Part shown: positions 7,493-12,012 of the stretch, in pieces
How the letters are laid out: every line of letters begins with the position of its first letter
How positions within the stretch are numbered: the first letter of the stretch is position 1
DNA from: an uncultured Veillonellaceae bacterium
GTDB taxonomy: Bacteria > Bacillota > Negativicutes > Veillonellales > Negativicoccaceae
Direction: 5' to 3'
DNA: 12,012 nucleotides
NCBI GenBank assembly: GCA_947254705.1
Contig: CAMYCX010000041.1
Coordinates: forward strand, 1 to 12,012
The notes under the pieces: model-generated
Told to the model about the DNA's origin: nothing
Seen by the model: the letters and a program-made list of their open reading frames with translations, nothing else
The model's database searches: none
Position numbers and translations under genes: made by a program

Positions 7493-7838
7493 CAGTAGTC
7501 TTTTTATCCTGTTCCAGCTTGCCGAAAACTTCACCCATCTTGCCTTCCAAATGCAAACCGTTATATACAACGACGTCGGCATCCGTCATCACTTTGACAT
7601 CCCCGGCGCTGGCTTGATACAAATGCGGGTCCACCCCCGGCCCCATCAAGCCGGTTACTTCTACCGCATCGCCACCGATCTGACGGCTCAAATCCGCGAG
7701 CATTGTCGTCGTCGCTACCACTTTTAATTTACCCGGAGCGGCCGTATGCGTATCATCTTTAGTACTGCCACAACCGACCACCATCAACATCATCACCGCA
7801 AGCATACCTGTTGCGATCTGTTTCCAACCGATTTTCAT
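7488..7838 (-). pseudogene. Truncated Zn/Mn-type ABC transporter substrate-binding lipoprotein (TroA/ZnuA/PsaA family)
   Basis: 116 residues: lipoprotein signal with lipobox MVVGC (Cys23), then KLKVVATTTMLADL, GPGVDPHLY and VVYNGLHLEGKM. These are the N-terminal lobe motifs of cluster-9 metal-binding proteins, including the first two metal ligands (His of DPHLY and His of GLHLE). Family members are about 300 residues; here the frame ends at KKTTV-stop, so the linker helix, the C-terminal lobe and the third and fourth ligands (Glu, Asp) are absent. The downstream bases are already the receptor's promoter, so a deletion of roughly 550 bases or more probably joined the two. It keeps a good RBS (AGAGGAC), promoter and Fur-type box, so it may still be transcribed and make a short lipoprotein. 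No partner permease or ATPase gene is nearby. Whether it is decayed or a retained small protein is unresolved. Confidence 0.85.
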
Positions 7839-7854
7839 ACATGTCCTCTTTTAT

Positions 7855-7950
7855 TTTTCCGAACGGCGGAGCAAAGTCCGACCCGCCTTGCGGCGATAGT
7901 TTGAGAGAGGTAAGGATATAATATAGCCGCCCTTTGCTCGCGTTCGAAAA
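7855..7950 (-). promoter_or_regulatory. Strongly structured 5' leader RNA or inverted-repeat element
   Basis: Two imperfect inverted arms, 7855-7876 and 7932-7950, pair over about 19 bp with small bulges: TTTTC, GAACG, CG, then AGCAAAG. They enclose a GNRA hairpin, CGCC-GCAA-GGCG (7884-7895, minus strand). The GCCGC inside that hairpin could instead pair with GGCGGC (7926-7931), giving two mutually exclusive folds. The outer stem begins within a few bases of the predicted transcription start and ends just before the RBS region of the metal-binding lipoprotein remnant. It matches no riboswitch class that I recognise. A MITE/REP-like DNA element is an alternative. Confidence 0.5.
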
Positions 7951-7962
7951 CACTTCCCGTAT

Positions 7963-7991
7963 AGTGTATCATTTATGAAAACGATTTTCAA
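7963..7991 (-). promoter_or_regulatory. Promoter of the truncated metal-binding lipoprotein gene
   Basis: On the minus strand: TTGAAA (7986-7991, 5/6), a 17-base spacer and TACACT (7963-7968, 4/6). The predicted start is near 7956, so the structured leader begins almost at +1. The Fur-type box covers the -35 and half of the spacer. Confidence 0.6.
7976..7990. promoter_or_regulatory. Fur-family (Fur/Zur/PerR) 7-1-7 operator
   Basis: TGAAAACGATTTTCA is a 7-1-7 inverted repeat with only one unmatched pair, the geometry of Fur-family boxes in Firmicutes (for example TGATAATNATTATCA). It overlaps the -35 element of the metal-binding lipoprotein promoter. Which family member binds cannot be told from the site. 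Confidence 0.65.
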
Positions 7992-8056
7992 TAATATTTA
8001 TAGCTTTTTCTCCTCCAATTCCAACTCCATTCTTGCCGAAAGGATATGCTTACCCG

Positions 8057-8085
8057 TTTACAAGCAGAGTAAAAAATGCTAACAT
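8057..8085 (+). promoter_or_regulatory. Candidate metQ promoter
   Basis: TTTACA (8057-8062, 5/6), a 17-base spacer and TAACAT (8080-8085, 4/6), about 40 bases before the start codon. The leader is too short for an S-box riboswitch or T-box, so methionine control at RNA level is not evident. Confidence 0.45.
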
Positions 8086-8125
8086 TGTTATATTATTACC
8101 AAAACGGTACAAAGGAGGAATTCAC

Positions 8126-8956
8126 ATGAACAAAAAATGGACAGCATCTCTCAGCGTCGGATTACTCGCAGGTGCTCTCGTCATGGCCGGTTGCGGCAAC
8201 AATTCGACCGGCACCGATAAATCCGCTGCCGATGGACAAATCACACTGAAGGTCGGGGCCAGCCCCGTACCGCATGCCGAAATTCTGAACAATGTCAAAG
8301 ATACATTGGCTAAAGAAGGCATCAAACTGGAAATCGTCGAATTTTCCGACTACATTCAGCCGAACATGGCACTGAACGACAAGGAACTCGACGCCAACTA
8401 TTTCCAACACAAACCGTACCTGGATAACTTTATCAGCGAACATCACCTCAAGTTGGTTTCGGTCGGTGCCGTGCATATCGAACCGATGGGTATCTACTCG
8501 CACAGCGTAAAAGATCTCGCCGCGATACCGCAGGGCGGTAAAGTCGCGATTCCGAGCGACCCGACAAACGGCGGACGCGCGCTCCTGATCCTGCAGGAAG
8601 CAGGCTTGATCAAGCTCAACCCTGATGCCGGTATCACCGCTACCGTCGCGGACATCACGGACAACCCGAAACAATTGACCTTCAGCGAACTCGAAGCGGC
8701 CCAGGTGCCGCGTGCCCTGGATGATGTCGCCATCGCGGTCATCAACACCAACTTTGCCATGGAAGCGGGACTCACCCCGAGCAAAGACGCCTTGCAAATC
8801 GAGTCCAAAGAATCTCCGTACGTCAACATCATCGTCGTACGTCAAGGCGATGAAAACCGTCCGGAAATTCAAAAACTGATGAAAGCATTGCAAAGCGAAT
8901 CCACCAAAACATTCTTGGAAAAGAAATATCACGGCGCTATTTTCCCGGCGTTCTGA
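8126..8956 (+). CDS. metQ: Methionine-type ABC transporter substrate-binding lipoprotein (MetQ/NlpA family)
   Basis: A 276-residue lipoprotein that captures methionine (or a related amino acid) outside the cytoplasmic membrane for the MetNI importer. Seen: signal peptide with lipobox VMAGC (Cys23); then TLKVGASPVPHAEIL, NYFQHKPYLDNF, PMGIYSHSVKDL, VAIPSDPTNGGRAL, and the near-C-terminal block ESPYVNIIVVRQGDENRPEIQKL. All are standard for the NlpA/MetQ family, and the length is normal. The ATG at 8126 is chosen because AAAGGAGG sits seven bases upstream and it begins the signal peptide; the frame is open from 8033 but those residues are leader DNA. No metN or metI flanks it, and a strong terminator follows, so it is an orphan binding protein that probably serves a transporter encoded elsewhere. 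The family is secure; methionine specificity is inferred. Confidence 0.95.
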   Translation: MNKKWTASLSVGLLAGALVMAGCGNNSTGTDKSAADGQITLKVGASPVPHAEILNNVKDTLAKEGIKLEIVEFSDYIQPNMALNDKELDANYFQHKPYLDNFISEHHLKLVSVGAVHIEPMGIYSHSVKDLAAIPQGGKVAIPSDPTNGGRALLILQEAGLIKLNPDAGITATVADITDNPKQLTFSELEAAQVPRALDDVAIAVINTNFAMEAGLTPSKDALQIESKESPYVNIIVVRQGDENRPEIQKLMKALQSESTKTFLEKKYHGAIFPAF

Positions 8957-8967
8957 TACGCACGACT

Positions 8968-9001
8968 ACACCGTCAAGCTGCTGCTTGACGGTGTTTTTT
9001 T
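8968..9001 (+). terminator. Rho-independent terminator of metQ
   Basis: Perfect 12-bp stem (8968-8979 with 8984-8995, core CCGTCAAGC/GCTTGACGG), TGCT loop, and a T-tract to 9001. Confidence 0.95.
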
Positions 9002-9191
9002 GTGCCGTTTTGGCACGCTGCTGGGGGTAACATTCTCTTATTACATGCCGCCGGATCCCGCCCCGTTTCTCGGCTTCTGCGACACCGCCTCCTTGGCGTC
9101 CGCACACTGTATCCGCCCCCGCTCCGTCCGTGTCCGCGACGAGTGAGCGCCGCTCCCCCCGTTTCGATCACACTGGCGGCCGCACCGTTTT
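9002..9191. other. C-rich intergenic region with no supported gene
   Basis: Between the metQ terminator and the sigma-factor promoter. The plus strand is markedly pyrimidine- and C-rich. Short open frames on both strands have low-complexity, basic translations, no plausible RBS and no family motif. I see no RNA gene. It may be decayed coding DNA. Confidence 0.4.
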
Positions 9192-9220
9192 TTGCCCTTT
9201 TCCTCGCCGTCGCGTAGAGT
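9192..9220 (+). promoter_or_regulatory. Candidate promoter of the sigma-factor gene
   Basis: TTGCCC (9192-9197, 4/6), a 17-base spacer and TAGAGT (9215-9220, 4/6), 42 bases before the start codon. Spacing is ideal, both hexamers are moderate. Confidence 0.4.
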
Positions 9221-9262
9221 AAAGATGCGCAATAACCACAGAGGCCTCGGAAAAGAGATACA

Positions 9263-9832
9263 ATGACTGTAAACAACATATCCGCTACAACGGATGAAAC
9301 ACTGATTATCGCCGCGCAAAACGGCGACAAACACGCCCAACAACAACTATTGGATCGCTATGCATCGCTGCTCGGCAAATGGAGCACACGTCCCGTCTTT
9401 CACGGCCGCTACGACGACGCCCGCTCCGTACTCACGCAAGCACTGATCCTCGCCGTCAAGCGCTACGACCCCTCACGCAATATCCGTCCTTGCGGCTACT
9501 TCGCGTCGTGCATTCGCTTTGCCGCACAAAACTACGGCAAACAACTGCTGCGCCGACACACACGGGAAGTCCTGACCGACCGTCCCGTCGCATCGACAGC
9601 CACCGTTCCCGACACGCCCGAAACAACCTGTCTGCAGACCGAACTTCGTCACCGCCTGCGCCACGCACTGCATACACTGACCCCGCGACAGTATGCCGTA
9701 CTCACGGCACTCTACTACGGACACCTCTCCCGCGCCGATACCGCCGCACTGCTCGGCTGCACCCCGCAAGCCGTCAGTGATACACACCGGCGCGCCCTGT
9801 GTCGCTTGCGCACGGCATTACAGGAAGAGTGA
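9263..9832 (+). CDS. Small sigma-70 family RNA polymerase sigma factor, divergent
   Basis: A 189-residue protein with two sigma regions and no region 1 or 3. Residues 10-95 resemble region 2: ETLIIAAQNGDKHAQQQLL and then the helix ARSVLTQALILAVKRYDPS, followed by GYFASCIRFAAQNY. Residues about 137-186 are region 4 with a helix-turn-helix: LTPRQYAVLTALYYGHLSR, TAALLGCTPQAVSDTHRRAL, then CRLRTAL. Region 4 would contact the -35; region 2 is the weaker match. It would direct core RNA polymerase to a special promoter set; the size suits ECF or SigH/ComX-like factors. No anti-sigma gene or transmembrane partner lies beside it, so the signal is unknown. The RBS (GGAAAAGAGA) is weak. It sits alone between two terminators. 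The sigma family is fairly sure, the subgroup is not. Confidence 0.8.
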   Translation: MTVNNISATTDETLIIAAQNGDKHAQQQLLDRYASLLGKWSTRPVFHGRYDDARSVLTQALILAVKRYDPSRNIRPCGYFASCIRFAAQNYGKQLLRRHTREVLTDRPVASTATVPDTPETTCLQTELRHRLRHALHTLTPRQYAVLTALYYGHLSRADTAALLGCTPQAVSDTHRRALCRLRTALQEE

Positions 9833-9861
9833 CCCGCCCCTTCCTTATCTTCTACCCGCAC

Positions 9862-9893
9862 AAAAAAGAGCAGCCGCACGGCTGCTCTTTTTT
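9862..9893. terminator. Bidirectional terminator between the convergent sigma-factor and channel genes
   Basis: AAAAAAGAGCAGCC (9862-9875) pairs perfectly with GGCTGCTCTTTTTT (9880-9893) around a GCAC loop. The A and T tracts make it work on both strands, 29 bases after the sigma gene and 63 bases after the channel gene. Confidence 0.93.
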
Positions 9894-9929
9894 ATAGATC
9901 GGAATGATCCGTATCGGCATCGTTGCCAT

Positions 9930-9946
9930 GAAACGCGTTGCGTTTC
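9930..9946 (-). other. Short hairpin just after the formate/nitrite channel gene
   Basis: GAAACGC (9930-9936) and GCGTTTC (9940-9946) form a perfect 7-bp stem with a 3-base loop, ten bases past the stop codon. There is no T-run on either side, so it may be an mRNA 3'-end stabiliser or chance. Confidence 0.3.
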
Positions 9947-9956
9947 CGCTGATAGA

Positions 9957-10748
9957 TTAATCCGCATATTCATCCGCGCCGCGATTGAGCCAGGCGTAGA
10001 CGAGTCCGATGATCAGTCCGCCGCCGATATAGTTTCCGAGGTAGGCCAATCCCCATTGTCGCAAAATATTACCGAAGGTAAATCCCTCGGTCGTGACGGG
10101 CGAAAAGTACAGCAGCGCAAACGAACCGAAGTTGGCGACCACGTGTTCAAAGCCCAGGTAGGCAAACATGATAATAGCGGACATGACGGTGATCATGCGC
10201 GCCGCCTGGTTCTCAATCAACAACCAGGATAAAATGCCAATATTGACAAAAAGATTGGCCAACGTTCCCGCGAAGATAATTTCCATACCGGATTTCGCAA
10301 GTTTTCCTCCGACCACGGTCGCCGCCATGCCCGTCGCACTGTACACTTGCAGCGCTGACGTATAGGAGGCGAGCCATGCGACAAAATACGCGCCGACAAC
10401 ATTTCCCACGGTGCACAAAATGACCATTTTAAGCGCCTTGCGGGGCGCGATCAATTGGCGATAAAGTCCCGCGGTTAAGTACATCATATTGGACGTGATC
10501 AGCTCTCCGTTTAAAAATAAAATATAAATCAGTCCCCAGCAAAAGACGATGGGAAAAACAAACCTTCCCAAGGTGGGATGGATCGTATTAAATACATCGC
10601 CCATGGCAAAACCCGCCAACGTGGTCAACGTTAAAAAACCTCCGGCAAAAGCGGATCGAACCATGTACCGGGCCGGACTCTTGTCCATAAGTGCGGCTTT
10701 TTTTCCGCAAGCGCCGGCAACTTTTTCATTGAATTGACTGACGCGCAT
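9957..10748 (-). CDS. Formate/nitrite transporter (FNT) family channel
   Basis: A 263-residue, six-helix membrane protein of the FocA/NirC family, pentameric channels that pass formate, nitrite or related small anions across the cytoplasmic membrane. Diagnostic stretches: RSAFAGGFLTLTTLAGF (helix 1), NGELITSNMMYLTAG (the broken helix 2/3 region), TLANLFVNIGILSWLL, and GFEHVVANFGSFALL holding the conserved channel-lining His in GFEH. The start at 10748 is set by AGGGGTGA just upstream; the frame is open further upstream, but those 58 residues overlap the promoter. It has its own promoter and a terminator shared with the convergent sigma gene. No pyruvate formate-lyase or nitrite reductase gene is adjacent, so the substrate cannot be fixed; in a fermenting anaerobe formate export or import is the likeliest use. 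Confidence 0.92.
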   Translation of the reverse strand: MRVSQFNEKVAGACGKKAALMDKSPARYMVRSAFAGGFLTLTTLAGFAMGDVFNTIHPTLGRFVFPIVFCWGLIYILFLNGELITSNMMYLTAGLYRQLIAPRKALKMVILCTVGNVVGAYFVAWLASYTSALQVYSATGMAATVVGGKLAKSGMEIIFAGTLANLFVNIGILSWLLIENQAARMITVMSAIIMFAYLGFEHVVANFGSFALLYFSPVTTEGFTFGNILRQWGLAYLGNYIGGGLIIGLVYAWLNRGADEYAD

Positions 10749-10796
10749 TGTATCACCCCTCTGCTGTTGCACTCCATTGTATTGGACTATGGTGAA

Positions 10797-10825
10797 AGTA
10801 TATAGAGTTGTTTTTATTTTGGCAA
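10797..10825 (-). promoter_or_regulatory. Promoter of the FNT channel gene
   Basis: On the minus strand: TTGCCA (10820-10825, 5/6), a 17-base spacer and TATACT (10797-10802, 5/6). It gives a leader of about 45 bases. Upstream (10826-10932) I see only a CCGCGC/GCGCGG inverted repeat, of unknown role. Confidence 0.75.
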
Positions 10826-10932
10826 ATTTTATTTTATGTACCGAGCGCGCCAACGTATCGCGTGGAAGTGACAGGTAAATGTATCGGCGACCCCGCGCTT
10901 TACATCTCGCGCGGTTTGACACCTATTAACAG

Positions 10933-10966
10933 CAAAGACCGGGCGAAAAGTTTCGCCCGGCCTTTG
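10933..10966 (-). terminator. Terminator hairpin after the YbjN-like gene
   Basis: CAAAG and CCGGGCGAAA pair with TTTCGCCCGG and CTTTG in a stem of about 16 bp with one G-T pair and a very small loop, 20 bases after the stop. The T-tract on the minus strand is poor (CTTTGCTGTT), so efficiency is uncertain. Confidence 0.65.
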
Positions 10967-10985
10967 TCGTTTCGATTATGTTGCG

Positions 10986-11465
10986 TTATGCCCACACTTT
11001 TTTCATCAATTCGGCATAATTGTCCGTCAAATGCTGCACGATGACCCGCAAGATGACATCGACCATTTCCGGTTCAAAATGGGCGTCACTGGACGGAATG
11101 CATGCATCGAGGAACAGATTTCCTTCTTCATCCACGAAGTATTTGAACACTTTGAACGAGCGGTTCAGTTCGTTCAGATGCTCGATAATTTGTGCCTGGT
11201 TGCCTTTGCGGATCACGCCCGTCGCGACCTGCACGCGAACCACCAGATAAATGCTGTCATCAACGAAGATACCAGTCGGCAATTGCTGCCCTTCCACAAT
11301 GATATTGGAACGCAATACCGTCGTATGGAAATCGTCATTGATTTCGTCAGCGATGAATGTATTCGGACTTGTTTTTTCATAAAACGCGATCAGTCGTTTG
11401 GCCTTGTTTTCCGCATTTTCCCCTGCGCCTTGCGCCGCTACTGCATCTTTTTTTTCGTCTGCCAT
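10986..11465 (-). CDS. YbjN-domain protein of unknown function
   Basis: A 159-residue soluble protein without signal peptide or membrane segment. After a charged, low-complexity N-terminus (residues 1-20, rich in Ala, Glu and Lys) it shows the alpha/beta layout of the YbjN family: helix KRLIAFYEKTSPNTF, strands around GIFVDDSIYLVVRVQVATGV, a helix IIEHLNELNRSFKVFKYFVD, strand EEGNLFLDACIPS, and a final helix EMVDVILRVIVQHLTDNYAEL. YbjN proteins resemble type III secretion chaperones and are suggested to bind peptides or modulate stress responses; no reaction is known. The start at 11465 is set by AGGAGGG upstream; the longer open frame to 11531 overlaps the promoter. It is a single-gene unit with its own promoter and hairpin. 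The family call is by pattern, moderately sure. Confidence 0.7.
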   Translation of the reverse strand: MADEKKDAVAAQGAGENAENKAKRLIAFYEKTSPNTFIADEINDDFHTTVLRSNIIVEGQQLPTGIFVDDSIYLVVRVQVATGVIRKGNQAQIIEHLNELNRSFKVFKYFVDEEGNLFLDACIPSSDAHFEPEMVDVILRVIVQHLTDNYAELMKKVWA

Positions 11466-11502
11466 GAGAACCCTCCTGTATTGACTAACTCTAATTGTAC
11501 TT

Positions 11503-11531
11503 AGTATACCCCAATCTCCCGGCACTGACAA
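11503..11531 (-). promoter_or_regulatory. Promoter of the YbjN-like gene
   Basis: On the minus strand: TTGTCA (11526-11531, 5/6), a 17-base spacer and TATACT (11503-11508, 5/6), about 38 bases before the start codon. The bases 11532-11640 further upstream hold nothing I can assign. Confidence 0.75.
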
Positions 11532-11644
11532 TAGTGAATGTCAAAATGTCGTGCACTTCCCTCGCACACAATGCGTCTTTCCGCAACGGTACGCCCCCGC
11601 TCCTGTCCGTGTCCGAAGCATACGTTTTTATGAAATTTTCCATA

Positions 11645-11671
11645 TAAAACCGCCCTCGTGAAGAGGGCGGT
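11645..11671 (-). terminator. Rho-independent terminator of the ribose-binding protein gene
   Basis: Perfect 9-bp stem (ACCGCCCTC 11649-11657 with GAGGGCGGT 11663-11671), 5-base loop, and a TTTTAT tail on the minus strand, 31 bases after the rbsB stop. Confidence 0.88.
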
Positions 11672-11701
11672 AGTTGATTCCACCAAGTTGTCGATACGGG
11701 T

Positions 11702-12012
11702 TTATTTTACGATTAATTTCAGCGGTACGGCAATGTGCGCGTCGATGGTCTCACCTTTCGCCACTTTCACGGCATTGGCCAGACCTTCTTCACCCATCAG
11801 TTTCGGCTGTTGGGCGATCGTTGCCGCCAATTTTCCTTCTTCTACGGCTTTCATGCCGTCTGCGGTACCGTCAAATCCGACGATGAAGAGTTCCTTGCCG
11901 GCGCTTTTCGCCGCTTCGATTGCTCCCAGTGCCATTTCATCGTTTTGTGCGAAAACGGCTTGTACGTCCGGATTGGCCTGCAGAATATTTTCCGCAACGG
12001 TCAGTCCTTTCG
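11702..12012 (-). CDS. rbsB: D-ribose ABC transporter substrate-binding protein, C-terminal part (partial at window edge)
   Basis: The last 103 residues of a periplasmic-binding-protein type 1 sugar receptor; the 5' two-thirds lie beyond the right edge. The visible part reads ANPDVQAVFAQNDEMALGA, VGFDGTADGMKAVEEGKLAA, TIAQQPKLMGEEG, and ends PLKLIVK. This follows Escherichia coli RbsB closely, including the ribose-contacting Asn-Asp of AQND, the Asp of GFDGT and the Gln of TIAQ. It delivers ribose to the RbsAC importer outside the cytoplasmic membrane. A terminator follows, so rbsB appears to be the last gene of its operon; the ATPase and permease genes would be to the right, off the window. 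Related sugars such as allose or galactose cannot be excluded, but the ribose signature is good. Confidence 0.9.
   Translation of the reverse strand, partial: KGLTVAENILQANPDVQAVFAQNDEMALGAIEAAKSAGKELFIVGFDGTADGMKAVEEGKLAATIAQQPKLMGEEGLANAVKVAKGETIDAHIAVPLKLIVK

Noticed and set aside
8033..8125. Upstream extension of metQ by 31 residues
   Set aside because: The lipoprotein signal begins at 8126 with an ideal RBS; the extension would bury the signal peptide and overlaps the promoter.
8050..8125. Methionine riboswitch (S-box) or T-box upstream of metQ
   Set aside because: The leader after the predicted promoter is only about 35 bases and lacks the conserved cores of these elements.
8162..8932. 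A 256-residue frame on the minus strand opposite metQ
   Set aside because: It is the mirror of a secure metQ gene with consistent family motifs; its translation resembles no family and it has no convincing RBS.
11633..11648. Near-palindrome around TATGAAATTTTCCATA as an operator
   Set aside because: Two mismatched pairs, and its position directly after the rbsB terminator gives no regulatory logic; likely chance in A/T-rich DNA.
11501..11686. A 61-residue frame on the minus strand between rbsB and the YbjN-like gene
   Set aside because: It overlaps the rbsB terminator and the YbjN gene promoter and has no recognisable domain.

Overview
The window looks like a chromosomal segment of a diderm Firmicute, most likely a member of the Negativicutes (Veillonella/Dialister/Megasphaera-type organisms). 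The reasons are a TonB-dependent outer-membrane receptor next to Firmicutes-style promoters (TTGNNN-N17-TANNNT), strong AGGAGG ribosome binding sites, lipoprotein ABC binding proteins and a II-A-like Cas9. The taxonomic call is an inference; no rRNA or other marker gene is present.

Left end (1-2350): the N-terminal 655 codons of a Cas9 nuclease read leftwards off the window edge. A divergently transcribed short RNA lies upstream of it, with its own promoter, an anti-repeat-like 5' segment, small hairpins and a TTCG-loop terminator. I read it as the tracrRNA. No CRISPR array, cas1, cas2 or csn2 is in the window; they would be expected beyond position 1.

Middle (2373-7991), all on the minus strand: a short ASCH-domain gene remnant, then a very large (1575 aa) TonB-dependent receptor. 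The receptor seems to join a complete plug-plus-barrel receptor (about residues 1-868) to a second, porin-like beta-rich domain ending in the C-terminal Phe of outer-membrane proteins. Upstream is a truncated Zn/Mn-type ABC binding lipoprotein (116 aa, roughly a third of normal). Its 3' end carries the receptor's -10 element, followed by a hexamer operator. The remnant has its own promoter, overlapped by a Fur-family 7-1-7 box, and a strongly base-paired leader that begins close to the predicted transcription start. The whole block looks metal-regulated.

Right side (8050-12012): an orphan methionine-type ABC binding lipoprotein (metQ) with promoter and terminator; a small divergent sigma-70-family factor; and, across a bidirectional terminator, a formate/nitrite-family channel, a YbjN-like protein and the 3' end of a ribose-binding protein (rbsB), the last three all on the minus strand. 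These are mostly single-gene transcription units, each with a recognisable promoter or terminator.

The points most worth a second look are the double-barrel receptor, the structured leader under a Fur-type box, and the compact tracrRNA locus.
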